Source: Thermococcus sp. JdF3 (GTDB lineage Archaea; Methanobacteriota_B; Thermococci; Thermococcales; Thermococcaceae). From it: a stretch of DNA of 64,000 bases. Every line of letters starts with the position of its first letter. Within the stretch, counting starts at the first letter, position 1. Shown piece after piece: positions 6,353-15,575 of the stretch. Location: the NCBI RefSeq assembly GCF_012027495.1, contig NZ_SNUK01000001.1, positions 1-64,000 on the forward strand, given 5' to 3'. The position numbers and the translations under genes were made by a program. The notes below the pieces were generated by a model. That model ran no database searches. It saw only the letters and a list, made by a program, of their open reading frames with translations, and was not told the origin of the DNA.

Positions 6353-9319
6353 ATGTCGGGAAAGAAGGGTGAGAAAAAGCTCTACTACCACGGCTTGAAG
6401 GAGCAGAAGAAGCTCGACGTTTCGAGGCTCAAATACCTCTCGATTCTAATCTCCGTCATCGGCGTTGCCGTTCTGCTCGTTGCCGCCCAGAGCGCCCAGG
6501 CACCGCTCGTCAGGGTGAGCGACGTCTACGGCAACTACCTGATGAACTACGCCGTCGTCAGGATAAACGGAACGGTCGTTACGGTTCCCTACGTCTCCCA
6601 GACCGGCGGAAAGCTTGGCCTCACCTTCACGGTGGACGACGGAACGGGGCAGATCGACGTCCGCGTTTACTCCCCGCTCGCCGACGAGATGATACGGAAG
6701 GGTCTCGTTCCCTTCCCCGGCGACGAGGTGACGGCCGAGGTTCAGCTCCGCGTGAGGGAAACCTACACCTACTCGATGCTTCAGTACCTCGACGGCCTGA
6801 ATTTCCGCTCGAAACTCTACTCCGATAATCCGCCCATCGTCAAGTCCCTCAACGCCAACATGAGCGGCTCCTACGTGGCCGTCGAGGGCATCGTCACCGG
6901 GTTCTCCAACGTCAGTTCCGGGTACCTGATGACCGTCGATACCGGGGATTCCCTCGTTTCGGTGCTCGTTCCGAGGGTTCTGCTCGTCTTCAACAACCTC
7001 TCCGTCAAGGTCGGTGATACTCTCTACGCCCCGGGAATAGTCTACCTCTACAAGGGCACCTCACCGGAGATAGTCGTCAGGAACATCACCCGGCTGTCGA
7101 TTACTCCCATCGAGGAGGCGCCGCTGGTGCCCATAGGCGAGGCACCCAACTATCAGGGAATGGTCATGGCCGTTGAGGGGACGCCCGCCGGAATAACCTA
7201 TGAGAACGGCCGCTACGTGCTGACCATCACCGACGGCCGGGACTACCTCGACGCCCTCGTGCCGCGTGAAGTCCTCGCGAACCTCAACCCCTTCAACGCC
7301 TCCAGCGAGAGCACGGTCAAGGTTGCGGGAAGAATGGGGGACGACGGCAGGCTCGTCGCGGCTTACCTTGAAGTCGTCAGGCCGGTGAAGCCCGAGTTCA
7401 GGCCGATGGGGACGCTGACCACCGACATGCGCGGCTCGTTGGTGGCGGTGAAGGGCAACATCGAGGAGGTCGATAGAATAGGCTCGAACCTCAAGCTCGT
7501 CATCGACGACGGAACCGGAAGGCTGGACGTCTTCATACCCTCGGCCACCCTCGCCGAGCTGTCGAACGAGACGATGGCTCAGCTTAAGGTCGGCCTTGGG
7601 GTCGAGGTCGCCGGCTACCTCGAGGAGTACCGCGGAAAGCTCGAGGTGGTCGTTTACACCGGAGGTGGAATAAAGGCCCTCGGAGAGCCGCTCCCACCGG
7701 AGGAGATAGAGCTCCCGAAGGTCACCGCGGCTCAGCTCGCTGACTATGAGGGCCAGCTCGTGGACTTCGTCGGCTCCCTTGAGGGGGTGACCTACGCAAA
7801 CGGCGCCTACTACCTCACCGTGGACGGCGTTAAGGCTTCGCTCCCGAGGGAGGCCCTGCTGAACATCAACCCGCTCGAGGCCGGAACCGGGAGTCAGGTC
7901 ACGGTCAGGGGCCTGGTCGAGAGCTCAAGCCTCGTGAAGGGCGAGAACCTCACCGTTGAGGTGCCGATAGCCCCGATTCCTCTCAAGCCCGACGAGGTTA
8001 CCCCCGAGATGGAGGGCCAGCTCGTCGCGGTCGTTGGTAAAGTAACCGACATGGCCAACCTCAGCGGCAACCTCAAGATAGTCGTCGGCAACCTTCCGGT
8101 CTTCGTGCCGAGGACGACCGCCAACGAGCTAACCTACGTCCCGGCCAAGGGCGACCTGGTGCAGATTGGAGGATACGTTGAAATCTACCGCGACGAGCCG
8201 GAGGTGGTGCTCTTCAACCCGGCCTCAATCGAGAAGATTGAGCAGGCTGGGCCCGTTGAGGGTACCGTCTCCGACCTGAAGACCGCAATGGAACCCCTCC
8301 TCCTGACGGTTACGTGGGACTCAATTGCCTACCAGAAACCCGACTACGCCTTGACTTTCCACGACTCCACCGGAAGCGCAACCCTGCTTGCCGAGCGCTC
8401 CCTCCTGCCCAACCCGCTGAGCGCGGGAACCGGGAGCGAGCTGAGAATCGTAGCGGATCCGCTCTCCGGCAGGATAACCGCGCTGAACGTCACGAGGGCC
8501 AAGCCGTCACCGCTGGTCAGGACCGGCTCGGTGGACCTCTCGATGAAGGGCAAAACCATAACCGTGAACGGAACGGTTTCGAGCCTCTTCACCCTCGGAA
8601 GCAACCTTAAGCTTACCGTAGATGACGGAAGCGGCGGAATAGCGGTCTTCATACCCGGCGGCGCCAACCTGAGCCTCGAGAAGGGTCAGAGCGTCACCAT
8701 AGCCGGCTACGTGGACGAGTACGACGGCGAGGCTGAGGTTATAGTCTACGACCTCGATGCCGTGGTTATCGGGGAGGAACCCGTGGAGGGGATAGAGGAG
8801 ATAACCGTCTCGGAGCTTTCCGGCGCCACCGGAAGGGGGAACCTCACCGTCACCTGGGACGGGCTGAGCTACGACAATGGCTACGTCATGAAGGTCCACG
8901 ACGACACCGGAAGCGCTGAGCTCTCGGTTTCGAGGGAGCTCCTTCCGGACCCGAGGGAAGCGGGAACTGGAAGCACGCTGAGGATAACCTACGACGCCGA
9001 CGCCGGTGAGGTGGTCTCGATAACCGTCGTTGGAGCGGTTCCGGCGGAGGAATTAAGGACGGGCGACGTCACCCTCGACCTCCTCGGGAAGACCGTGGTC
9101 GTTGAGGGAACCATCACGGACGTCTACACCGGCAGCACCTTCGTCAAGCTGACCATCGACGACGGAAGCGGGGAGCTGGTGGTCTTCATACCGAAGAGCG
9201 TGGTAGGGGACTTAACCTTCAGCGAGGGCCAGACGGTCAGGGTTGCCGGCTACGTCGCCGAGTACAAGGGGGTCGTCGAGGTGATCCCCTACAGGGCCGA
9301 CTGCATCGAGGTGAGGTGA
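6353..9319 (+). CDS. Membrane-anchored protein with ~10 tandem OB-fold-like repeats
   Basis: A 988-residue protein. After a basic cytoplasmic start comes one membrane helix (residues ~28-47, YLSILISVIGVAVLLVAA), with the rest predicted outside the cell. The remainder is a string of ~90-residue OB-fold-like units; hallmark strands read DDGTGQIDVRVY, DDGTGRLDVFIP, DDGSGGIAVFIP and DDGSGELVVFIP, each followed by a closing strand of the form VAGYLEEYRGKLEVVVY. From about residue 260 the units alternate: an A type ending LP.P..AGTGS..R and a B type with the DDG.G..VFIP signature, giving about four A-B pairs. OB folds usually bind nucleic acid or oligosaccharide; the ligand here is unknown. The stop overlaps the start of the TctA-type permease gene (TGATG), indicating translational coupling. 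Confidence 0.85.
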   Translation: MSGKKGEKKLYYHGLKEQKKLDVSRLKYLSILISVIGVAVLLVAAQSAQAPLVRVSDVYGNYLMNYAVVRINGTVVTVPYVSQTGGKLGLTFTVDDGTGQIDVRVYSPLADEMIRKGLVPFPGDEVTAEVQLRVRETYTYSMLQYLDGLNFRSKLYSDNPPIVKSLNANMSGSYVAVEGIVTGFSNVSSGYLMTVDTGDSLVSVLVPRVLLVFNNLSVKVGDTLYAPGIVYLYKGTSPEIVVRNITRLSITPIEEAPLVPIGEAPNYQGMVMAVEGTPAGITYENGRYVLTITDGRDYLDALVPREVLANLNPFNASSESTVKVAGRMGDDGRLVAAYLEVVRPVKPEFRPMGTLTTDMRGSLVAVKGNIEEVDRIGSNLKLVIDDGTGRLDVFIPSATLAELSNETMAQLKVGLGVEVAGYLEEYRGKLEVVVYTGGGIKALGEPLPPEEIELPKVTAAQLADYEGQLVDFVGSLEGVTYANGAYYLTVDGVKASLPREALLNINPLEAGTGSQVTVRGLVESSSLVKGENLTVEVPIAPIPLKPDEVTPEMEGQLVAVVGKVTDMANLSGNLKIVVGNLPVFVPRTTANELTYVPAKGDLVQIGGYVEIYRDEPEVVLFNPASIEKIEQAGPVEGTVSDLKTAMEPLLLTVTWDSIAYQKPDYALTFHDSTGSATLLAERSLLPNPLSAGTGSELRIVADPLSGRITALNVTRAKPSPLVRTGSVDLSMKGKTITVNGTVSSLFTLGSNLKLTVDDGSGGIAVFIPGGANLSLEKGQSVTIAGYVDEYDGEAEVIVYDLDAVVIGEEPVEGIEEITVSELSGATGRGNLTVTWDGLSYDNGYVMKVHDDTGSAELSVSRELLPDPREAGTGSTLRITYDADAGEVVSITVVGAVPAEELRTGDVTLDLLGKTVVVEGTITDVYTGSTFVKLTIDDGSGELVVFIPKSVVGDLTFSEGQTVRVAGYVAEYKGVVEVIPYRADCIEVR

Positions 9320-10647
9320 TGGCCATGGTTCCCCTTTCAGACCTTTTAATCTGGTCCCTCGCGGGGGTGCTCTTCGGCGCCCTCATCTCCTGGATTCCGG
9401 GCTTCCACATATTCAACATAATGGCCCTGCTCGTTGCCGTCTTCGGCGTTGGCGAGCTGATGCCCGTCCAGGCCTTCCCCTTCTTCGCCATCGGCGCCAT
9501 AGTCGCCTACGCCTACGTGAGCGCGATATCGAGCGTCTACTTCAGCGTCGCCGACGAGAGCGCCGTCTTCCTCCTCTTCCCGACTCAGCGCTACCTCCTC
9601 CTCGGCAGGGGCCACGAGGCGGTCCTGCTCTACCTCATCGGAGCGGTGGCGGGAACCCTCTTCCTCGTCCTTGGGGCCCTCTTCCTCTTCCCCAGGGTTC
9701 TCCCGCCCATCTACCAGGCCACGAGTCCGTACATCACTTACTTCCTCGTCGCCATAGTGGTCTTCATGTTCATGAGCGAGTGGCCCAAGGAGGGCGACCG
9801 CGGAAGAACACCCGCTGAGAGGCTCTGGCTGGCCTGGAGACAGATACTCGGCGGAATCCTGGTGTTCTTCCTCTCCGGCCTCCTGGGCTTCATAGTGATG
9901 AACACCAACCTCCTGCCGACGACGAGCGCCTACACCCGCCTTACCCCGATGTTCATAGGCTTCTTCGGAATGTCCTGGGTGATACTCAACATACTCTCCA
10001 ACCCGCCGATGCTCGAGCAGGTTCCCGACGACAGGGTCGAGAGCAGCCTCTACAACACCCTCAAGGCCAGCTTCGGCGGCGCCCTCGGAGGAACAATAGC
10101 GGCCGTTTACCCGATAATCACCGGTGGAATGGGAGCTTTGATAGCGGGCCACATGACGAGCCAGCGCGGAGACGACGCCTTCATCATAAGCCAGGGCGTG
10201 AACAGGGTCATCTACTACGTCGGAGCCTTCACGCTCCTCTTCCTGCCCCAGCTGAGGCTCACGAGGGGAGCAGCGGCGTGGCTCGTCAGCTCCATCTACA
10301 CCCCCAAGAGCTACGCGGAGTACCTGGCCGCGATAGGTGCCATACTGCTCAGCGCGGGCATAAGCTTCCTCTTCACCTATTACCTCTCCAGGTTCATGGC
10401 GAGGAGCTTCAACGTCGTCCACATCAAGAAGCTCTCCTACGTGGTTGCAGTGACGCTCGTCGTGATAAGCTACCTCCTCACCGGCCCGATGGGACTGGCG
10501 GTGCTCTTCGTATCGACGGCGATAGGCCTGATGGCGGCTGCCTTCAACACCAGGAGGAGCTACTGCCTCGGCGGACTCATCCTGCCCGTGCTCATCAGCA
10601 TGACGGGCCACACCGGCTACTTCATGCACCTGCTCGGACTGGGGTGA
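9319..10647 (+). CDS. TctA-family (tripartite tricarboxylate transporter) permease-like protein
   Basis: A 442-residue integral membrane protein with about ten to eleven helices and Gly/Pro-rich breaks (GVLFGALISWIPGFHIFN near the start, ITGGMGALIAGHMTSQRGDD in the middle), the pattern of archaeal members of the TctA/DUF112 family. Bacterial TctA works with TctB and a binding protein TctC; neither is found here, so the substrate and energy coupling are open. ATG 9319 overlaps the stop of the OB-repeat gene and follows GAGGTGAGGTG; GTG 9316 is an alternative. The next gene starts six bases after the stop, so the three genes form one unit and probably one membrane assembly. Confidence 0.75.
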   Translation: MAMVPLSDLLIWSLAGVLFGALISWIPGFHIFNIMALLVAVFGVGELMPVQAFPFFAIGAIVAYAYVSAISSVYFSVADESAVFLLFPTQRYLLLGRGHEAVLLYLIGAVAGTLFLVLGALFLFPRVLPPIYQATSPYITYFLVAIVVFMFMSEWPKEGDRGRTPAERLWLAWRQILGGILVFFLSGLLGFIVMNTNLLPTTSAYTRLTPMFIGFFGMSWVILNILSNPPMLEQVPDDRVESSLYNTLKASFGGALGGTIAAVYPIITGGMGALIAGHMTSQRGDDAFIISQGVNRVIYYVGAFTLLFLPQLRLTRGAAAWLVSSIYTPKSYAEYLAAIGAILLSAGISFLFTYYLSRFMARSFNVVHIKKLSYVVAVTLVVISYLLTGPMGLAVLFVSTAIGLMAAAFNTRRSYCLGGLILPVLISMTGHTGYFMHLLGLG

Positions 10648-10653
10648 TGGAAG

Positions 10654-12051
10654 ATGAGGGGATTCACCCACTACATCTCGGGCCTCGCGGCGGCGACCTT
10701 CTTCGCCGCCCTCGTCGGTGACCTTAGGCTGGGCATACTCATTCCGGTCATCGCGGCTGCTGCCGCTTACTTCCCCGACTTCGTGGACTTTAAGTTCGGA
10801 AAGTTCCTGGCCAGGAGGGACTACGAGATAGACCCCGCCCCCTGGGACGAGAAGAAGCACTACGCGCCGAAGCTCGTCAAGGTAAGCGAGCTGAGCGAGG
10901 AAAACCGCTACCAGTTCTTTGCCATCGAGGGAACGGTGAAGGATATACTCGCCAGGGGCTCCGGGAAGGTCTCCTACAAGGTCCTCCGCGAGGACGGAAG
11001 CGAGGAGACCGTCACGGAGGAGTACAACAGCATAGTCTTCACCCTCAACGACGGAACGGGGAAGATAACCGTCGAGGCCTTCGGCGACGACTACGAGTTC
11101 TTCGAGGAGGAGTTCGGAAAGATTGAGGAGGGCAAGAAGCTGCTTGTCTTCGGCTACGTCGATGTCGGAGAGGAGGGCCTCAAGCTCGTCGTCAGCGATG
11201 CCCCCCACCCGCAGGGCATAGCGGACACCATAGCGAGGGCCATCGAGGAGGCCTATCGCGAGGGCGAGAGGATAGTCAAGATACACAACATTCGCCTGCC
11301 CGGCGACGTTTACAGGCGCTTCCTGGTCCACCTCGATCCGCCCAAGAGGGAAGTCCGCGTCGAGATGGGGCCGATAGTAACCCCGGGCGGTGTCGCGATA
11401 GGCGGTGACGTTCCTGAGTACAGGAAGTACGGCGTGGCCAAGGTGAGCGTGCCCTTCATCAAGACCTACCCCAAGCCCACGAGGATAGACTCCTTTTCGG
11501 GCCCGGAGATAGCCTTCAGGAGGGCCCAGTTCAGGGGCAAGACGGTCGTCAAGGACAGGTTCCTGCCCTGGCACCACGGCTTCAGTCACTCCCTCACGAT
11601 GGGCATGATAATAGGCCTCGTCGTCTTCGCTTTCTTCAAGCTGATCGGCTACGAGCACGCCACCGAGCTCGCACTCGCTTCGATGATAGGTCAGTGGCTC
11701 CACGTCTTCGAGGACCAGCTCGGCTTCATGGGGAGCAACCTGCTCCCGCCGATAACCAAGGACGTCGTTCCGGGCTTCAAGCTCGGCGAGAGCGGTAGTG
11801 GGCTTACCAACTTCTCAACGGCCTGGCTGATGATAGCCTTTATGATATGGAACTTCAACCGCTTCACCGACCCGAGGCCGATACCGATGAGCGACGCCAA
11901 GCTGCTGCTCCTCCTGGCCTGGCCGTCGATAATAGGCTTTGGAATAGCGATAGTCAAGAGCTTCAGGCTTAGAAGGGAGATCTCCGAGCTCATGGACTAC
12001 TACACGAACCTCGAAGCCTTTGAGGAGATGGAGGAGGTCGGAGGGATTTAA
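10654..12051 (+). CDS. Membrane-bound metal-dependent hydrolase (DUF457/YdjM-like) with inserted OB-fold domain
   Basis: A 465-residue protein. The N-terminal part (MRGFTHYISGL then YFPDFVDF) and C-terminal part (WHHGFSHSL, HVFEDQLG) carry the His/Asp ligands and membrane helices of the YdjM/LrgA-neighbour metal-dependent hydrolase family. Between them, residues ~75-190 form an OB-fold-like domain (VFTLNDGTGKITVEAFGDD, then FGYVDVGEEGLKLVV), the same signature as in the OB-repeat protein two genes upstream. A basic linker and a second soluble segment follow. Substrates of this hydrolase family are not established. The shared OB element in two genes of one operon suggests that both recognise the same ligand. 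Confidence 0.75.
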   Translation: MRGFTHYISGLAAATFFAALVGDLRLGILIPVIAAAAAYFPDFVDFKFGKFLARRDYEIDPAPWDEKKHYAPKLVKVSELSEENRYQFFAIEGTVKDILARGSGKVSYKVLREDGSEETVTEEYNSIVFTLNDGTGKITVEAFGDDYEFFEEEFGKIEEGKKLLVFGYVDVGEEGLKLVVSDAPHPQGIADTIARAIEEAYREGERIVKIHNIRLPGDVYRRFLVHLDPPKREVRVEMGPIVTPGGVAIGGDVPEYRKYGVAKVSVPFIKTYPKPTRIDSFSGPEIAFRRAQFRGKTVVKDRFLPWHHGFSHSLTMGMIIGLVVFAFFKLIGYEHATELALASMIGQWLHVFEDQLGFMGSNLLPPITKDVVPGFKLGESGSGLTNFSTAWLMIAFMIWNFNRFTDPRPIPMSDAKLLLLLAWPSIIGFGIAIVKSFRLRREISELMDYYTNLEAFEEMEEVGGI

Positions 12052-12905
12052 TTCTTCCCTCTTTTGTTTTCCGGTTTTCTCGCCACAACTCCAAGCGCTT
12101 CCTCCACCCTTCTAACCCCGACGAAGCCCGCTCTCCTCAGCCTCTCCATGACGCCCCTCTGCAGGTCCTTCCTCCGGTACTTCTTCCCGGGGTTGCCGAC
12201 GTAGTGGAACAGCCTTCCGCCGGGTTTGAGAACCCTGAACAGCTCGCCGTAGAACTCCTCCGAGTAGAGCTGGCCCGCTAAAGAAAAGCGCGGCGGGTCG
12301 TGGATAACCACATCGAAGCTCTCGTCCTTGAACTTCTTCACGACCTCGAAAGCGTCGCCCTGAATCACCTGCACCTTCCCGCCGGTGAAGAGCTCCCTGC
12401 TCCAGGGGTTTATCCTCGCGAGCTCGAGCACGTTCGGGTCCTTCTCGATTGTTATGACGTATGCCCCTCTCTTTGAGGCTTCTATGGCCGTGTAGCCGAG
12501 TCCCATGCAGGTGTCGAGAACCGTTTCGCCCTCTTTCGGCTTTACCGCGTTCACCTTGTTCCTCGTGTCCTGGAGGGGGTTCACTTCCTTTGTCCTGTGC
12601 ATTCTGATGCCGTTTATCTCAATCGTGGGCGGAATCGTCGGGACGAGCTTGTAGTAGTGCTCACCAGCTATGGCGGCTTTGTAAACGCCGTCCCTCACGA
12701 AGTAAACGCTCCCCTCGTCCCTCGCGATTTTCTCTGTGGTCTCCTTCGAGACTCGCGTTCCGTCGGGAAAGATGAACTCGTCGCCCTCCCCTTTTATCTC
12801 CCACGTCCTGTTGGTTTTTCTAAGGTCGAGGTTGAGCCTCGCTCCGCCCTCCGCGAAGAGCAGTCTTCTCGCGTCTCTCGCGGTCAGAAAGTAGAGTTCG
12901 TCCAT
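12048..12905 (-). CDS. Archaeal SAM-dependent methyltransferase (COG2521-like)
   Basis: A 285-residue protein with a ~115-residue N-terminal domain and a class I Rossmann methyltransferase domain. Motif I is ETVLDTCMGLGYTA (residues ~127-140), the acidic ribose-binding loop is ITIEKDPN, and motif IV is IHDPPRF (203-207), a DPPF/Y-type motif usual for enzymes that methylate an exocyclic or ring nitrogen. Family membership points to an RNA or base substrate, but this is inference. ATG 12905 is chosen because GGTGGGAG lies directly upstream; a longer frame reaches into the dipeptidase gene. The C-terminus overlaps the end of the convergent hydrolase gene by four bases. Confidence 0.8.
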   Translation of the reverse strand: MDELYFLTARDARRLLFAEGGARLNLDLRKTNRTWEIKGEGDEFIFPDGTRVSKETTEKIARDEGSVYFVRDGVYKAAIAGEHYYKLVPTIPPTIEINGIRMHRTKEVNPLQDTRNKVNAVKPKEGETVLDTCMGLGYTAIEASKRGAYVITIEKDPNVLELARINPWSRELFTGGKVQVIQGDAFEVVKKFKDESFDVVIHDPPRFSLAGQLYSEEFYGELFRVLKPGGRLFHYVGNPGKKYRRKDLQRGVMERLRRAGFVGVRRVEEALGVVARKPENKRGKN

Positions 12906-12945
12906 AACTCCCACCGTGCAGTGCTGGGGACGGGGGGATAAAAAC

Positions 12946-13881
12946 CTAACCCACGACCCGCTCAAAGACGCGCTCGAAGTTTTCGAAGGTTATCGCTTTA
13001 ACCTCTTTCTCGCTGAGGGTCTCCGAGAGACTCTCTATCAGGTGTGGTATCCTCGATTCGTCCTCGAAGCCATCAACGTTCCTCCCGCTCCAGCCACGGA
13101 GGTAGTAAACGAAGTCGAAGCCGAGGCCAACGTGGCGGTAGCCGGCCAGGTCGACCAGGTACGTTATGTGCTCCACGTACCCCTCCAGCGTTGCCCGCTC
13201 CCGGTGGATAAAGCTCGGGATGGCAACTGCACCTATAACGCCGTCCCTCTCTGCTATCGCCTTTATCTGCTCATCCGTCAGGTTCCGCGGATGGTCGCAC
13301 AGCCTCCTAGCGTTGGAGTGGGACGCTATTACCGGGAACGAAGTCACATCGAGGGCGTCCCAGAAGCCCCTGTCGTTGATGTGGCTGAGGTCGAGCACTA
13401 TGCCAAGCTCCTCGGCCTTTCCGACGACCTCGACGCCGAAGTTGGTAAGCCCTCCGCCGGTTCTCTCAAAGACCCCGTCAGCTATGGCGTTTCTCAGGCT
13501 CCAGGTTAGAGTTAGAACTCTGAGACCGAGGCGGTGGAAGACCTCGAGGAGGTCGAGGCTCTCTCCGATGGGTTCCCCTCCTTCCAGGCCGAGCCAGAGG
13601 GCGACCTTTCTGTCTCCGATGGCATTTTTCATTCCATCGACGGTTGTGACCAGCTCAAAGCGCTCGCTCTCCCCGACGTCCTTAAGCAGGGAGTTCAGGA
13701 CCTCAAAACCGTAGGCCGTTGCGTCTCCCCTTTTCTCCGGCCGCGTCCAGATGGCCATAACCCTGGCCCTAACCCAGGGACCGAAGAACCTCTCGAAGTT
13801 CCTCTCCAGCACAGGGCTCCTTCCGTTCATCCTCTCGTCGTGGATGAGCGTTGGCAGGTCTGAGTGGGCGTCGAATATCAC
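12946..13881 (-). CDS. Membrane dipeptidase family (peptidase M19)
   Basis: A 311-residue TIM-barrel metallopeptidase. Zinc ligands of the M19 family are all visible: His6 and Asp8 in DAHSDLP, the bridging Glu100 in GLEGG, His167 in LDLSHIND and His188 in ASHSN, with GLGFDFV late in the barrel. Family members hydrolyse dipeptides, including D-amino-acid-containing ones. No signal peptide is seen, so a cytosolic role in peptide turnover is likely. It begins at GTG 13881, which overlaps the stop of the preceding helical-repeat gene (GTGA), so the two are translationally coupled. Confidence 0.88.
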   Translation of the reverse strand: MIFDAHSDLPTLIHDERMNGRSPVLERNFERFFGPWVRARVMAIWTRPEKRGDATAYGFEVLNSLLKDVGESERFELVTTVDGMKNAIGDRKVALWLGLEGGEPIGESLDLLEVFHRLGLRVLTLTWSLRNAIADGVFERTGGGLTNFGVEVVGKAEELGIVLDLSHINDRGFWDALDVTSFPVIASHSNARRLCDHPRNLTDEQIKAIAERDGVIGAVAIPSFIHRERATLEGYVEHITYLVDLAGYRHVGLGFDFVYYLRGWSGRNVDGFEDESRIPHLIESLSETLSEKEVKAITFENFERVFERVVG

Positions 13882-14960
13882 AGCTTGCCCCCCCTCAGCG
13901 TCTCGATTTCAATGAGAGCTTCTTCCCTCACCTGGGGGTCCGGGATGTTGATTGCAAGTTTTTCGGCACTGTCGACATCTTCGTTGAGGGCCAGTTCGAT
14001 GGCTATTGCCTTCATTGCCTCGCTCTTCTTTCGAATGTCCTTTATCTTTATGGCGAACGCCAGTGCCCTCTTGAGGCTTCCCAGCGCTGTGAGCAGTTTT
14101 GCTATCTGCTGAACGTTCGCCTCGGTGAAATGCGGATTCTGACAGCTCTCAAAGGCCTTATCCACAACGTCAAGGTACTCCGGGTTGTTCACCCTTTTCA
14201 TCCACAGTGCTATCTCAAGTGCCCCTATGAGTCTAACTACGCCGCTGTAGTTTCTGTCCAGGATTGCCAGCGCGTAGTGATTCTTGCCCTCCAGGAGCGC
14301 CCGCCGAATCTGGGGGAGGCCAACGTCGTAGACGGTTTTCGTTAGCTCTATTTTCTTTTCAACTATGGCTGCCTGCTGGTTAACGTTGAGCTTATCGAAT
14401 ATATCAAAGGACATCTCGTAAAATTTTAGTGCTCTGCTGGAGGGTACGCTGTCTCCCGCCTTTTCCAGAAGTTCTGCAATCTTCAGCAGACAGTCTACTT
14501 TGAGGCGGTACGCCATTTCCGCGTTAATGGTGCTGTCAAAAGCGAGGTTAAAAACCTCCAGAGCCTGCTCCGAGTATCCAGAGAGGGCCATATGGTACGC
14601 AAGGAATGCCAGGGCTATTCCCTTCTCCGTGGTATCTTTCACCCCGTCCAGCTCCTCTATGGCGCTGTTAAAAAAGTCCGCCGCCTCATCATGATACTCC
14701 ATTCTCCCTAGGGCGGAGGCTATCATCGAGTACCCCATAGCCCTGTCCGTTGGGTTATCCATTTTTTGTACTATGTACGTAGCATCATCAATTATGGTGG
14801 GTATCCAATCCGCCGGTCCTCCTTTGGAGTGTATCGTAATGGCCATCTGGGTCATGGCGTCCACTTTGTCCAGCGGGTCGTTGAGCTTTTCTATCTTATC
14901 CAGTGCCTCCTCATAGTAGCCCCGTTCTATCAGGGGAATAACATCCTCAAGCGTCGTCAT
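13878..14960 (-). CDS. Helical-repeat (TPR-like) protein, 360 aa
   Basis: An all-helical protein built from degenerate ~35-residue helix-turn-helix units, with recurring Ala/Leu/Gly positions such as IERGYYEEALDKIEKL, AMGYSMIASALGRMEYHDE and FLAYHMALSGYSEQALEVF. This is the TPR/Sel1-like pattern used for protein binding; there is no enzymatic motif, signal peptide or membrane segment. Similar proteins are widespread in Thermococcales without assigned function. It is the first gene of a minus-strand unit running into the M19 dipeptidase, and shares an AT-rich divergent promoter region (14988-14997) with the DUF531 gene. Confidence 0.7.
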   Translation of the reverse strand: MTTLEDVIPLIERGYYEEALDKIEKLNDPLDKVDAMTQMAITIHSKGGPADWIPTIIDDATYIVQKMDNPTDRAMGYSMIASALGRMEYHDEAADFFNSAIEELDGVKDTTEKGIALAFLAYHMALSGYSEQALEVFNLAFDSTINAEMAYRLKVDCLLKIAELLEKAGDSVPSSRALKFYEMSFDIFDKLNVNQQAAIVEKKIELTKTVYDVGLPQIRRALLEGKNHYALAILDRNYSGVVRLIGALEIALWMKRVNNPEYLDVVDKAFESCQNPHFTEANVQQIAKLLTALGSLKRALAFAIKIKDIRKKSEAMKAIAIELALNEDVDSAEKLAINIPDPQVREEALIEIETLRGGKL

Positions 14961-14987
14961 ACTAACTCTTTAATTCGCTCTAAATCC

Positions 14988-14997
14988 TTATAAATAT
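14988..14997. promoter_or_regulatory. Divergent TATA region
   Basis: TTATAAATAT lies about 36 bases before ATG 15024 on the plus strand, and its complement lies about 28 bases before ATG 14960 on the minus strand. The same near-symmetric AT-rich element may therefore serve both divergent genes. Confidence 0.5.
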
Positions 14998-15023
14998 TTG
15001 TTGATTATCCTGGGTGAGGAGTT

Positions 15024-15575
15024 ATGCTGACGATAGCCCTGTACAACACCTACGACCCCAAGAGGCTCCATGAGGCCCACCTGCGCGCCATAGCCCGGGC
15101 TGGACCCATAGCGCATGCCTACGGCTTTCACCTGGCCCTGGTGGGCTTCCCCTTCGAGGGCAGGCCGGTCGATGTGGCGGAGGAGATAAGCGGCCACACC
15201 ACGATAGGCGAGGGGGGCAGGTACCTCATGGAACTGGCGGAGGGGAACCGCTTTCACCTTCTGGACTTTCCCAGGCGGGGCTTCCCGCCGCAGTTCGGAA
15301 CGCCCGTTGCCACCACCAGGAAGCCCGGTGCTGAGAAGGAGATAACGCCCATTGAGCTCGCCGAACGCGCCCTCCGCGGTGAGAGCTTTCTCCTCCTGGT
15401 GGGCCTTGGACGGCACGGCCTCCCCAAGGAAATCTTTAAGACCGCCCGCCACCACATGGACATAACTGGAAAAAGGGTGAGCCTCGAAACGTGCACCGCC
15501 ATCGGTGCCATTCCCGCGAGGATAAGCACCCTCATGGAGGCTCTGAGATGGAAGACGGGTGGAAGAAAGATCTAG
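15024..15575 (+). CDS. DUF531 family protein
   Basis: A 183-residue protein that matches the archaeal DUF531 family in length and in its features: the start MLTIALYNTYDPKRLHEAHL, a glycine-rich region GHTTIGEGGRYL, FLLLVGLGRHGLPKE, and the closing GKRVSLETCTAIGAIPARI. The glycine-rich C-terminal half with an L.VGLG.HG.P pattern recalls SPOUT-type methyltransferase cofactor knots; that link is inference. GAGGAG precedes the ATG. The last 28 bases overlap the signal peptidase gene, so the two are co-transcribed. Confidence 0.8.
   Translation: MLTIALYNTYDPKRLHEAHLRAIARAGPIAHAYGFHLALVGFPFEGRPVDVAEEISGHTTIGEGGRYLMELAEGNRFHLLDFPRRGFPPQFGTPVATTRKPGAEKEITPIELAERALRGESFLLLVGLGRHGLPKEIFKTARHHMDITGKRVSLETCTAIGAIPARISTLMEALRWKTGGRKI

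Noticed and set aside
9301-9330. Possible fusion of the OB-repeat protein and the TctA-type permease
   Set aside because: TGA at 9317-9319 ends the first frame and ATG 9319 opens the second in a different frame; this is a coupled overlap, not a fusion.
9346-11703. Very long open frame (785 codons) on the minus strand opposite the TctA/DUF457 genes
   Set aside because: Acidic, low-complexity composition, no ribosome site, no domain; it mirrors codon bias of the GC-rich genes on the plus strand.
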